Shown: positions 23,296-34,055, numbered from the stretch's first letter. The stretch is 64,000 nucleotides of DNA from Artemia franciscana (GCF_032884065.1 NC_088868.1:3935720-3999719); one strand, 5' to 3'. Notes: generated by a model not told the origin, from the sequence alone. Translations and numbers: made by a program.

Positions 23296-24518
23296 TTCTG
23301 TTGGTATTGGGTTTGGGTTTCATTTATTTATTGATGATGATTTTCGGCAGTTTTATGCTTGAAAACTTATTTGACTTTATTTCTGCTAATCTTTGGCTTC
23401 ATGAAGCTCTTTACTTTACCTTGAAAAACTTGTTTGTGGAAAAAAATTCTGAAGTTAGAAAAAAGAATCATACCATCCAATTCCTCTTTCCAAATGCAAA
23501 TCAATTATGTTGCATTCTGCCCTAGTCACCTTCCCGTAATAGGGCCAGATATAGCCTAGGATGTATAAAAAAATTTAGGTCTCCTCATGTTTTTTAATTG
23601 ACTGTTGTTGGCATAATGAAACAATTATTAATCATAAATAGCCACAAAAATAATGCAAAATTACAAGATCAGCAAAATTACCAGCATAGTGACCGTTAGA
23701 TTTGACTAAGTGTTGAGGGGAGAACTGAATGTCGCCCTTTTGCTAAGCTAGAGCTTCGTTAAAAGCAGGAATGAAAACAGATAATTACCCAAGATTTACC
23801 AACTTCTGCCCCATAAGCTTCTTTGAAAACTAAGATGTTAGAGGCAGAGGAGGGGGGGGGCAATTAAAGAGGATTCAACCCCAGAAAATTAATAAATCTG
23901 ATGTTTCCAAACGTATTGATGTAAGAATCTAATCATTAATAATGTTTGGCTCGCATTTGAACATGCATTCAATGTTACGGAGATTAGTACACTGTTAAAT
24001 TGGGAATTGACATAGTATTTAGATTTGTGTCGCAGGACCGGACCTATATATACATAACCCTAATACCCTAATATAACCCTCTATATACATTAGATATTTA
24101 AAAAAATTATACCTAGATTGTAGTTTACGTGCGTAAAGTGGTTCATGTACATAGAGTAAAATCTCTCTAATATAGAACTATCCCAATTAAATTTAATAAA
24201 TTTGACATGAATCTTACGTGCAACAATTTCCTATATTATAAAGTGTATATTATATAGCAATAAAAATATTAACAAAACTTCTCCAGCGAACTTAAAATAA
24301 ATATATTTTTAATTAATTCGAATGGCTCGTAATTTATCCCTTTTCGTTAAAAACAATTTGCTTTAAGTTTCAAGATCTTTTTTGATCTTGTTAATGGTAA
24401 CGCGAGGCCCTTTCAAATGCGGGGTTAAAAAAAAGGGCAAAATCTCTCTGTTTCACACTATATAAATTTTCCAGCTATTCATACACTTAATTAGAATATT
24501 TTGATTTCAAAATAGTAC
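23296..24518. other. Ppt1 intron 1 proximal part, no gene seen
   Basis: AT-rich. A 74-codon plus-strand frame at 23301-23525 has no recognisable motif. TATATACATAACCCTAATAC-like words near 24045-24095 look like simple repeat. Confidence 0.4.
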
Positions 24519-24612
24519 CTATGCCATGCCACATAACAATTGGAACAGGTGAAGTCTGAGATCCTTGAAAACATTGAAAAAGAACAAATAACTCTCCAAG
24601 AATAAAAAGCAT
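24519..24612 (-). CDS. Ppt1: Ppt1 exon 1: start codon, signal peptide and WHG motif of palmitoyl-protein thioesterase 1
   Basis: The ATG at 24612-24610 opens MLFILGELFVLFQCFQG, a typical short hydrophobic signal peptide for a lysosomal enzyme. It is followed by SPVPIVMWHGIG, the first beta strand and oxyanion region of PPT1 (WHGMGD in the human protein). The exon ends in phase 1 at a GTACTATT donor, and the split Gly codon is completed by exon 2. I chose this start because the hydrophobic core begins directly after it. A possible splice acceptor (CCTTGCAG) lies about 18 bp upstream, so the 5' UTR may begin in another exon. A mariner remnant starts ~26 bp upstream. The four exons together give 161 codons plus two bases, all in one frame. 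Confidence 0.92.
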
Positions 24613-24658
24613 GTCTTAAGGATTTAGACTGCAAGGATTGTCTGAAAAGTTTATAGGC

Positions 24659-24668
24659 TTCACGTGAA
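24659..24668. promoter_or_regulatory. Candidate E-box (CACGTG) ~50 bp upstream of the Ppt1 start
   Basis: TTCACGTGAA is a perfect palindrome with a canonical MiT/TFE-type E-box core. Lysosomal genes, PPT1 among them in mammals, are often under CLEAR/E-box control. However the site lies within the 5' untranslated end of the mariner remnant, so it may be chance. A TTGCGCAA palindrome and ATTGGGCAATGGG (CCAAT boxes on the Ppt1 strand) lie 30-45 bp further out. No expression evidence is available. Confidence 0.25.
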
Positions 24669-24984
24669 AGTGGCAGAACCTGTCAATAAAGATTGGGCAA
24701 TGGGATTGCGCAACTTTCGACAGGTTCCCATCAATATTTTTACCTATTTTGGACAAGGAATTACTATATGGTAATTGCAGGAGTAATTTTATTTAAGAAG
24801 TCTAATGAAACTATATACATTCGAGCTGTTGTTAAATTTTTACTTTTCTAAGGCAACACACCAAAGCAATCCAAGATGAGTTAGATGTTGTGCCAAAGAA
24901 CTCTGTACTGTATACACTATGGCTAATTTTTTTCTGAGTTCCATCGTCGCCAACCCAGCTTGGTAGACAATGAAGTTAACCAAA

Positions 24985-25155
24985 TGGTGCTAGATTACCC
25001 TAAATGGTGCTAGATGACTCTAAATGGTGCTAGATGACCCTAAATGGTGCTAGATGACCCTAAATGTCGCTAGATGACCCTAAATGGTGCTAGATGACCC
25101 TAAATGGTGCTAGATGACCCTAAATGGTGCTAGATGACCAAGCACCAAATGGTGC
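24985..25155. repeat. 20-bp tandem array inside the mariner transposase
   Basis: The unit CTAAATGGTGCTAGATGACC is repeated about eight times with one or two variants (GATTACC, TGTCGC). It derives from the flanking transposase codons for NQMVLD, which read CCAAATGGTGCTAGAT on both edges of the array. Confidence 0.9.
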
Positions 25156-25815
25156 TAGATTTAAGGTGAGAAAGATAGCAGAAGTGATGAGTATGTTCAA
25201 AGGACGTTCTTTCCACGTCTCGAATCAAGATTAACGCAAAAAAGATGTCTACGCGTTAAATGCCACGTATACTCACGTTAGACCAAAAAAGCTAAAAAAA
25301 GACCAAAAAAGCTGTTTTTGGTCTCGGAAAATGATGGGAAGTCTTGTCGTGGATAACCATGGAATCAAATTAACCTATAATCTCCAAAGAGGAGAAGTCA
25401 TTACAGAAGAATGCTCTACCTCGTTAATTGACAAAACGAAGGGAAAAAATGACAAAAAGAAGAAAAAATTACATTTCACTAAAATAATAAGCCCTCTCAT
25501 ACCTAAGCTGTTGCCATGACTAAATCTTTGAATTATGGTCTGAACTGCTTGACCACTCTCCTGATTCACCAAATCTAGCCCTAAACATCTGTTCCTAAAA
25601 ACTATACTTTTAGGAGATTTTTGCCAAAATGGTGGTTGTCACCTACGTAAAGAATTGTTTTGCAAAGAAAAGAAAAAAATAGTCCCATTTCGACGGGTGG
25701 TTAGGAGTATCATCGCAAAATATATATAGACTTGGAAGGAGATGATGTAAAAAAAACAAAGTAAATTTAAAGAAAAAAGCTTCATAAATATCATTCTTGG
25801 GCCGGAAATTTCAGT

Positions 25816-26170
25816 AATTTTTTTAATCGCTTTGCCCTAAATAGATGTTACTAAAAGCGAGATTTTCATTTAACTTTTTGCAGACAAAACACCAAATAAA
25901 ACAGCCCCCTCAGGCTTTTTCCATTACTGCTAGCACTACCTACAGTCCTGTGCAGCACTAAATCCTCTCAGACCAAAAGAGCTGCGCAGACTCCTCTGCC
26001 TCAACTAAATCAAAACTTTACTCTTGAGTCCCTCCCATGAAGTTGCAATATCCTTTAATTGTATCATTTGGCCTCTTTCCCCACTATTCAAAGACAATCG
26101 GCTTTGTGTTTGGCCTCAAATGGATGGCTAAAACACACAACATTTATTAATTGTTCCATAAAATGTGGCC
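25816..26170. other. Unassigned spacer
   Basis: No gene or clear repeat is seen; ordinary composition. Confidence 0.4.
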
Positions 26171-26211
26171 TAGTTATCTTAATGGCCATTCACACGGGGC
26201 AGAGTCGTAGT

Positions 26212-27297
26212 CAAACAGTTCGTGGTAATGAACCGTAGTGAGGAGCGACCCGACTCAATAGTAACCGAAACTGTAAAAAACGGAATTTTTATATCAATAG
26301 TCACATCAAAAGAATCGCATTTTAATGCTAATTTTGAAAATACAAGTTTCATCAAGTTTAGACTCACCAATCCTGATAAAATTTGCCTCATTTTAGAAAA
26401 TAGGGGGAAGCACCTCTTAAAAGTAATAAAATCTTAACGGAAATCGCATTATCAGATTCAGCGTATCAGAAAACCCTCCATTAGAAGTTCCGAGCTCGTA
26501 TCAACAAAAATGGGAAATTTTGCATCTCTTGCCACAAAACAGATCACGGATGCGAGTTTATTCGTTTGTTTTTGTTGTTTCATTTGTTTTTTCCCTAGGA
26601 GTGATCGTATCCACCCAGTGGTCCTAGAATGTCGCAAGAGGGCTCATTCTACCAGAAATTAAAAGCTCCTGTGCCCCTTTTTAAGTGACCAAAAAAAGGA
26701 GGGCACCTTGCCCCCTCCCACACTCATTTTTCCCAAAGTCACCGGATCACAATTCTGAGATAGCCATTTTATTCAACATAGTCGAAATACCTAATAACTA
26801 TGTCTTTGGGGACGACTTACTCTCCCACAGTTCCCATGGGAGAGGCTGCAAGTTACAAACTTTGACCAGTGTTTACATTTAGTAATGGTTATTCGGAAGT
26901 AAACAGACGCTATCAGGGTTTTTTTTTGGTTGTGGGGGAGAGGTTGAGGGAAGGGGTTACGCCGGGGGGGGGGAGCTTTCCATGGGGGAAGAAAATTTCC
27001 ATAAAGAGGGCGCAGGATTTTTTTTAACATTTTTTGAAAAAAACAATAAAGAAATAAATATGAAAAGGCTTTTTCAACTGAAAGTAAGGAGCAGAATTAA
27101 AACTTAAAACGAACAGAAATTATCACGCATATGAGGGGTTCACCTCTTCCTATTACCTCGCTCTTTACACTAAAGTAATTTATTAATTTCAACTATTTAT
27201 TCTACGGCCTTTGTGATTCAGGGGTCATTCTTAAGGAATTGGGACAAAATTTAAGCTTTAGTGCAAAGAGTAAGGTACTGACGAGGGGTGAGCCCTC
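26212..27297 (-). mobile_element. R1 single arm, reverse orientation
   Basis: Opens with TCAAACAGTTCGTGGTAATG and reads through all R1 landmarks in reverse (GAGGAGCGACCCGACTC, the GGGAAGCACC region, AACTTTGACCAGTGTTTACA) to GAGGGGTGAGCCCTCTC. There a Helitron interrupts it. The sequence just before it, GGCCATTCACACGGGGC..AGTCGTAGTC (26183-26213), recurs in reverse at 29265-29305, so R1 seems to have landed in an older repeat. Confidence 0.75.
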
Positions 27298-27521
27298 TCT
27301 TATCTATATCTATACACATAAAAATAAGTTGTTTGTTTGTGTGTTTGTACGCATATGACGTCATTATAAGTATATAAGGCTTTGTATATCACGTCATTAT
27401 AAGTATATAAGGGGGCAATTCAATGAGAAATTTCAGTATAAATCCTACAATGGCATAAGAAAAAGCCGAGGAAGCTGCTCAAAGAGTTAATTCAAAGAGA
27501 AATTCTAGTATAAATCCTACA

Positions 27522-27949
27522 ATGGCAGAAGAAACAGCCGAGGAAGCGGCTCAAAGAGATAATGCCAAAAGACTTACGGCTAAAAGAGAAAGTAACAAAA
27601 GAAAGCGTGCCGTAAAATCACAAGAACAACTTGAAAACAGGCTTGCGGCTCAAAGAGAAATTACAAAAAAAAAATCGTGCCAAGGAATCACAAGGACAAC
27701 GTGAAAACAGGCTTGCGGCTCAAAGAGAAATTACCAAAAGAAAGCACTGAGGAATCACAAGAGCAACGTGAAAACAGGCTTGCGGCTCAAAGAGAAATTA
27801 CCAAAAAAATCATGCAGAGGAATCACAAGAACAACGTGAAAAAAGGCTTGCGGCTCAAACAGATAATGCCAAAAGAAAGCGTGTCGAGGAATCATAAGAG
27901 CAACGTGAAAAGTATCTACTCTGGCATTCAGGTACAGCCCAGTCGATGA
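27522..27949 (+). pseudogene. Helitron N-terminal basic repeat region
   Basis: Frames with stops encode four to five copies of a motif like SQEQLENRLAAQREITKKK, a charged, probably coiled-coil or disordered repeat seen upstream of Rep in animal Helitron proteins. At DNA level the unit is ~65-70 bp (GGAATCACAAGA.CAACGTG, AGGCTTGCGGCTCAAAGAG). Frame changes between copies show decay. Confidence 0.55.
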
Positions 27950-28041
27950 TTATAGATTGAGTAGATGTGTTCAAATCGAGACTAATGCAGCAATAATAAA
28001 TAATCATAACGGTACCACCATCGAAGTAGATAACCAGTGGG

Positions 28042-28470
28042 TTGTTCTATTCACCTTTAATATCAAAAACACTTAATTCACACATAAACGTTGAATGCTG
28101 TAACTCCGTAAAGGCAATCAAATACATATGTAAATACGTCAACAAAGGCAGTGACATGGCAGTTTTTGGCTTGCAGTCCGAAATCAGTAATATCGATGAA
28201 ATCGTACAATATCAGGCTGGAAGATACATTAGCAGTAATGAAGCTGTTAGGCGAATTCTTTCATTTCCGATACATGAACGAAGTTCAGCTGTTGTTCACT
28301 TAGCGGGACATTTACAGAATAGTCAACATGTTTATTTTTCGGAATCCAACGTACAACAAAGAGCCCTGAATCCACCGGATACAACGTTAACTGCTTTCTT
28401 TTCGTTATGTCAAAATGATTATTTTGCTAAAAAACTGCTGCATACTGAAGTGCCTTCGTATTGCACGTAG
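28042..28470 (+). pseudogene. Helitron-like N-terminal domain fragment
   Basis: The frame encodes NSVKAIKYICKYVNKGSDMA, IDEIVQYQAGRYISSNEAV and RILSFPIHERSSAVVHLAGH. The KYICKYVNKG and YISSNEA..R motifs are characteristic of the Helitron-like domain that adjoins the Rep catalytic region of Helitron replication proteins. The ATG assigned to this frame is arbitrary because upstream sequence is missing. A stop ends it at 28470 and the rest of the protein is gone. Confidence 0.8.
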
Positions 28471-28499
28471 AATGCTAAAAATAAATCATTAGATAAATG

Positions 28500-28655
28500 A
28501 CGACCGGGACACTCAAAGAGAAATTACAGACCGGGACACAAATGACGACCGGGACACCGGGAATATAAATGAGGACCAGGACACAGGGACACAACTACAA
28601 CGGGGACGCCAGGGGGCACAGGGGGATATATAAATGACGACGGGGACACAGGGAA
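28500..28655. repeat. GGGACAC-rich minisatellite within the Helitron
   Basis: Irregular copies of ATGACGACCGGGACAC and CAGGGAATATAAATGAC. The array has replaced most of the helicase region. Confidence 0.7.
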
Positions 28656-28658
28656 TAT

Positions 28659-28853
28659 TCGATTAGCAATCACCATCAACAAAGCTCAAGGGTAATCATT
28701 AGAAAAATGCAGAATAGATCTGAATCCGGATTGTTTTTCCCATGGACAATTATATGTTGCATGTTCAAGAGTCGGTAAACCTGACAATCCATTTATATGC
28801 ACAGACAATGGGACAGCGAAGAATGTTGTATATTCGCAAGTTTTACGTAGTTA
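28659..28853 (+). pseudogene. Helitron helicase C-terminal fragment (Pif1-type motif VI)
   Basis: The reading frame shows IRLAITINKAQG, then (with a stop or shift) CRIDLNPDCFSHGQLYVA and CSRVGKPDNPFI and ends in VVYSQVLR-like residues. TINKAQG and YVA.SRV are the last conserved motifs of Pif1-family helicases carried by Helitrons. The pieces are short and broken. Confidence 0.75.
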
Positions 28854-28884
28854 AAAAATATATATATATATATATATTACGCGA

Positions 28885-29090
28885 AAAAAAAAGTTTTTTA
28901 ACTGAAAGTAAGGAGCGATATTTAAACTTAAAACGAACAGAAATTACTCCGTATATGAAAGGGGCTGTTCCCTCCTCAGCACCCCGCTCTTTAAGCTAAA
29001 GTTTTTTTTACTGTTTAGAAAGTAGAGTTGAGAGAAAGAGTCAAACTTTAGCGTAAAGAGTGGGGCGTTGAGGAGGGAACAACTGAAATT
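28885..29090. repeat. R1 hairpin unit
   Basis: AACTGAAAGTAAGGAGCGAT, CCTCCTCAGCACCCCGCTC and AAACTTTAGCGTAAAGAGTG form an inverted pair; the right arm is cut short. It may be the far side of the R1 copy split by the Helitron. Confidence 0.65.
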
Positions 29091-30322
29091 GATGTAATTC
29101 TAAATTTTGAAAGATTCCTGTCAAATCTCTGGCCACAGATTTTTGATGTAATTCGTTAAAACCTAGTCTTCATTGCTTGTGAGTTGATCCAATTTTAATT
29201 GTTATTGCGCCTGGGACTGAAACTCAAAGACCCGTGTGAACAGAAAGTTTTGCCACGTTGTAGTCGGTGACTATGACTACGACTAAGCCCCGTGTAAATG
29301 GCCACTCACCCCCTCGGTATTAACCTCTTATACTCACCTATCTCAGTCTCTTGGTTTATGTGGTTCTGTTTCTTTCTGTCTTTCAGTATTTATTCGGTCA
29401 TAACCAGCATAGCGTAAGCGAGATAAACTATAATATAGTTATATTATAAATATAAATTTTAGTTGGTGGTTTGGTTAGGTTAAGCTAGAAATTATTTAAT
29501 ATGAAGGGTTCTGGAGGGGGGGGGCTGATTTTCGAGATTATATGTAGTAGCTTCCATAATTTCGTAACCAAAGTGTTTTATTTTCATCATAACTTCCTGA
29601 GTGCAGTGGCTATTAGAGGTAAGTGGCCTACTGCCTTTTCTTTCATGACAACCGTAGAAAGTTAAATCCACATTATTCGTTCAAGTAGTTTTATGTATAC
29701 ACAAATTATCAGTCAAACTGGCTCCAATCCTTGTCTTCAGACATTTGTTCTGGAAAAAATTCCCATATTTTCCTTAGGTTTTTGAAACACCTACATTCCA
29801 CAGCCATACTTGACCAAGGTCATTACCATGTCTTACCTATTCTAATAGTTCTTTTTGCGTGTTCGAAAGTCGGGTCAAGGCAAGCATTTCTTGTATACAT
29901 CATCTTTGAAACAGTTTCGCACCTGAATAAAGTCTTTGGAGGTCATTCAAAAATATTGGTGTAGACAAGCATATCTTATCACATTTATTACAAACATGCA
30001 AATATGTATCACTGCTTCTCACAGGATGATGATGAAATTGATGAAGAAACTAAAGACAAGAAAAAACATTGAAAGAAACTAATTCGATGTATTACTAATT
30101 GATGGTGAGAATAATAACCACAAAACAATGAATATATAGCTGGTGTTACACAAATTTTCTAAACTACTATGTGCACTTTTTGATGCCTGTGAAAATTGCT
30201 AAAATCATAAGCTTTCTATACACACCACATATGAAAGGCTTTTCACCTTTAAACAGTCTTTAATGTGTATTAAAGCCGTAACTTTACAAAAAACACTTCT
30301 CATATACATAATGTTTATTTGG
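29091..30322. other. 3' flank of the zinc-finger gene
   Basis: Contains the reverse copy of the GGCC-ATTTACACGGGGC repeat at 29265-29305. Otherwise no gene or repeat is recognised. It may hold the 3' UTR of the zinc-finger gene on the minus strand: an AATAAA occurs at 30319-30314, only four bases past the stop codon, probably too close to be the main signal. Confidence 0.4.
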
Positions 30323-31041
30323 CTACTCATCAGTATGCACTCGTTGGTGGCTGTTCAAACTACTAAGTTGAGAAAAGCTTATTTTACATACATCGCATTT
30401 AAACGGCTTCTCACCTAAATGCACTCTTTGGTGTCGGTTCAAATTTGAAGAATGAGAAAAGGTCTTGTCACATACATTACACTTACATGGCTTCTCACCT
30501 GAATGCACTCTTTGGTGTAGGTTCAAATGTGGAGAATGGGAAAATTTCTTGTCACAAAACTTACACTTAAATGGTTTTTCACCCGTATGTATTCTTTGAT
30601 GTGTTTTCAAATTTGCAGCAAGAGAAAACGTCTGGTCACATACATCGCATTTAAACAGTTTCTCACCGGTATGAACTCTTTGGTGCCTGTTCAAATTGCC
30701 CTGTTCAGAAAAGCGTTTTTTACATACATCGCATTTAAAAGGCTTTTCTCCTGAATGTACCCTTTGGTGCTGTTTCAAATGCTGCTTTCGAAAAAATATC
30801 TTGTCACATATCTCACAGTTAAATGATTTTTTCTCTTTATGAGTTCTTTGATATCTTCCCAATTTTCTATTCTTGTCACTTTGCATGCAACTTTTCAAAC
30901 CAGCTTTCTGATTTCCTAAGCTTTTTCCTTCAGATTCCAATGCACATTCGTTTGAGAAACCACTCGTAGAGGGATTCTTTGAAACATATAGTGACGTAAT
31001 TCCTTGCAAGTGAATTCCAGACACGTGTGGTGAAAAGTGAC
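30323..31041 (-). CDS. C2H2 zinc-finger protein, terminal exon (exon 4) with six fingers
   Basis: After a TTTATATTTTAG acceptor the exon starts in phase 1 with GHFSPHVSG and ends at a TAG stop. It encodes a short linker, one degenerate finger-like segment (RKLGRYQRTHKEKKS) and six classical C2H2 fingers. All have C-x2-C-x12-H-x3-H spacing and TGEKPF-type linkers (SGEKPF, TGEKLF, TGEKPF, SGEKPC, LGEKPF). Helix residues at -1, 2, 3 and 6 are R/Q/H/Q, E/G/N/R, L/A/N/T, H/P/H/L, H/S/N/R and Q/S/S/S. The tandem fingers imply a nuclear sequence-specific DNA-binding protein; the target is unknown. The sequence before the acceptor is open but reads as intron (FFVFFFSFDFLFYSF). Confidence 0.92.
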
Positions 31042-31394
31042 CTAAAATATAAAAGTCGATAGAGTAAAAAAACGAATAAAACAAAAAATCAAAACTAAAA
31101 AAAAAAACAAAAAAACGCACCTTTCAACATGTTTCAAAAGTCACAGAAGAAAACAAACCCACATAAAACAAAATTTCATACCTTAAAAAACCGAAAACAA
31201 AAAATTAATCTTTCAATATGTTTTAGAAGTCTACAGATAAAACAGTATATCTTTCAATATCTTTTGACGATTAATTTTATTTTCAATTCCTCTTCTCTCC
31301 CTCGTGGTAATACTAATATCAGCTTTTAAAATTAATTATTCTAATGCAATGAAAAATGCTGATGACTGCTAGTTTTTAATTGTTTTCAAAATTA
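31042..31394. other. Intron 3 of the zinc-finger gene, distal end
   Basis: AT-rich with A-runs; nothing else recognised. Confidence 0.4.
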
Positions 31395-32991
31395 GAATTG
31401 TGGCAAAGAGTCAAACTTTAGCGTAAAGAGCGAGGGATTGCGGAGGGGAAAACCCATTTCATATATGGAGTAATTTCTGTTCGTTTTAAGTTTTAATGTC
31501 GCTCCTTACTTTTAGTTAAAAAAAATGAGTTTTTTTTATTTAGTTTCTGAACGTTTTTGAATTAATACATGTTTTGATTTTGGCTCTCAGCATATAAATT
31601 ATTAAAATAAAATTTGCATACTAATTCTTTTTTTGGCTAAATGGCTTTCTCTTAATTTTGATCAGACGATTTTGAGAAATAAGGGATGAGGAAGGAGGCG
31701 TAGTTGCCCTCCAATTTTTCGGTTACTTAAAAAGATAACTAGAACTTTTAATTTTTTACGAACGCTTTTATTAGTAAAAAATATACGTAACTTAAGAATT
31801 GACTTACGTAACAAACTTTTATATTCTTATATTTTTATTATGTATATGAGGGGGTTTGTCCCCTCATTAATACCTCGCTCTTTGTACTAAATCTTAAGTT
31901 TTGTCCCAATTCTTTAAGAATGACCCCTGAATCAGAAAGGCCGTAGAATAAGTAGTTGAAATTACTAAAAATACTTAAGCATAAAGACCGATGTATTTAT
32001 CTCCTCCTAAATACCTCGCTCTTTATGCTAAAGTATTTTTAGAACCCCTCATATGCTTAATAATCTCTGTTCGTTTTAAGTTTTAATGCTACTCCTTACT
32101 TTCAATTGAAAAAACTTTTTCATGTTTATTTTTTCATTGTTTTTTATAGTAATGCTAGAAAATCCTGCGCCCTTTTCATTGAGTTTCTCTTCCCCCATCA
32201 CATATTCCTCCAAGGAAAGATCCTCCCACATAGCCTCCTTCCCTCAACACAACCCCCCAAACCAAAAGAATCCCCCTGAAAACGTCTGTACACTTCCCAA
32301 TAACCATTACTATATGTAAACACTGGTTAAAGTTTGTAACTTGCAGCCCATTCCCCAGGGACTGTGGGGGAGTAAGTCATCCCCAAATACATAGTTATTA
32401 TGGTTTTCGACTATGCGGAACAAAATGGCTATCTCAAAATTTTGATCCGTTGACTTTGTGGAAAAAATGAGCGTGGGAGGGGGCCTAGGTGCCCTCCAAT
32501 TTTTTGGTCACTTAAAAAGGGCACTAGAACGTTCTATTTCCATTAGAATGAGCCCTCTTGCGACATTCTAGGACCACTTGGTCAATACGATGACCCCTGG
32601 GAAAAAACAACAACAAAAAACAAACAAATAAACACGCACCCGTGATCTGTCTTCTGGCAAAAAATACGAAATTCCACATTTTTGTAGATAGGAGCTTGAA
32701 ATTTTTGCTATAGGTTCTCTGATACGCTGAATGCGATGGTGTGATTTTCGTTAAGATTCTATGACTTTTAGGGGGTGTTTCCCTCTATTTTCCAAAATAA
32801 GGTAAATTTCCTCAGGCTCGTAACTTTTGATGACAAAGACTAAATTTGATGAAACTTATATAGTTAAAATCAGTATGAAAATCCACTTCTTTTGATGTAT
32901 CTTTTAGCATCAAAGTTCCAATTTTTAGAGTTTTGTTTACTATTGAGCCGGGTCGCTCCTTACTACAGTTCGTTACCACGAACTGTTTGAT
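31395..32991 (+). mobile_element. R1 single arm (about 1.6 kb, best preserved)
   Basis: Starts inside the central hairpin (AAACTTTAGCGTAAAGAGCG) and runs through every R1 landmark to GAGCCGGGTCGCTCCTTACT and CACGAACTGTTTGA. It carries a second hairpin at about 31975-32040 (TACCTCGCTCTTTATGCTAA). This copy is a good reference for the family. It lies in intron 3 of the zinc-finger gene, opposite strand. Confidence 0.8.
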
Positions 32992-33474
32992 TACTAACAG
33001 CAACACTTCTACTACAACTGTCAACGTCTCCTGATCTCATACATGGCCTCCTTGTACCACCTCTCCCTTTCAGGAGCCCTGAATATGTTTGAAAGTTAGA
33101 TCTCTTAATTGTGTATGCATATAACGTAATGAGGCTCCCTTTTTGTAATTATATTTATCATTAGGAAAAGTATACTAAACTGCAATTTAAAGAATTTTTT
33201 TTCAAAAAAGAAGCCATACAAAGATGTGAAATAAAATAACTGGAAAGGCCAAAAACAGCATATTTCTTCAGCCGCATCTCTTCTCCATCCAAAAGAGCAA
33301 AAAATTCTGTCCAAGAACTGAATCTAGATCAATTCTTTGTTCAATGATTTCAGTTAGAATGAATTTTTGAATCGTGTACTATTATATTAAAAAGTTTACA
33401 AGCTGTACCTCAACAATCCTCGTCGTTTTATCATTATAGTTCTGTGTTTTATCAGATCATTATAGTATGCTTTA
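32992..33474. other. Intron 3, unassigned
   Basis: No gene seen. Sequence looks unique. Confidence 0.35.
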
Positions 33475-34055
33475 TCATAGATATCTCAAAATTTCTATCG
33501 GATGATTTCAAGGGAAAAGTGGTGGGGAAAGGTGCTTAGTCGTCCTCCAATCTTTTTAGGTCATTTAAAAAAGGGCATTAGAACTTTTAATTTCCATTTG
33601 AATGAGGCCACTCACAATATTCTATGACCATTGGATCGATACGATCACCCCTGGGAAAAGAACACAAACAAAAAATAAACAAATAAACACGCATCTGTGA
33701 TCTTTCTTCTGGTAAAAAATACAAAATTTCACATTTTTGCAGATAGAACTCCTCACCTACAGGTGAGGAACCCACAACAACAGGGTTCCTGATACGCTGA
33801 ATCTGATGGTGAGATTTTGATTAGGAGTCTATGACTTTTTGAGGGTGTTTTTCCATTTTTTTGAAATTATCGAAACAATTTTCAGGCTCGTAAGCTTTAA
33901 TGGGAAAAACTAAACTTAATGAAACTTATATATTTGAAATCAGTAAAAAATCGGATTCTTTTGATGTATTTGTTGAGATCGAAATTCCGTTTTAAGAGTT
34001 TTGGTTACGATTGAGCCGGGTCGCTCCCTACCCTTCGGTCGTATATGTTGTTTGA
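33475..34055 (+). mobile_element. R1 right-terminal fragment adjoining duplicated exon
   Basis: Outer ~580 bp of an R1 arm ending GAGCCGGGTCGCTCCCTACC and TGTTTGAT. It sits immediately downstream of zinc-finger exon 3, in the same place relative to the exon as the R1 arm at 36560-37905 is to exon 2. Confidence 0.75.

Larger units (their letters stand above)
24638..25815 (+). pseudogene. Decayed mariner (Tc1/mariner) transposon
   Basis: Conserved transposase pieces appear in order. An N-terminal IRAVVKFL..GNTPK and AIQDELDVV lie at 24820-24890, a linker PSLVDNEVNQMVLD at about 24958-25000, and KVR.IAEV at 25165. Then come MGSLVVDNHGIKL and LQRGEVITEECSTSLID at 25335-25430, and LLDHSPDSPNLAL at 25550-25590. 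Frameshifts and stops separate these blocks. The HDNA block is missing and the third catalytic Asp region reads PNLALN, so the enzyme is inactive. The left end TTGTCTGAAAAGTTTATAGG and the right end CCGGAAATTTCAGTAA are plausible diverged terminal inverted repeats. It lies between the Ppt1 start and upstream DNA, in the opposite orientation. Confidence 0.7.
27297..28870 (+). mobile_element. Decayed Helitron nested in R1
   Basis: The left end TCTTATCTATATCTATACAC, followed by AAAAATAAGTTGTTTG, resembles the 5' end of arthropod Helitrons. Coding debris follows in the expected order: a basic repeat region, a Rep/helicase-like N-terminal domain, an internal GGGACAC-rich minisatellite, and the C-terminal Pif1-type helicase motif. 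It ends in a (TA)n stretch before R1-hairpin sequence resumes. The total of ~1.6 kb is far shorter than a full Helitron, so most of the helicase has been deleted. Confidence 0.65.

Noticed and set aside
30527-30754. 75-codon plus-strand frame
   Set aside because: Antisense shadow of the zinc-finger exon.
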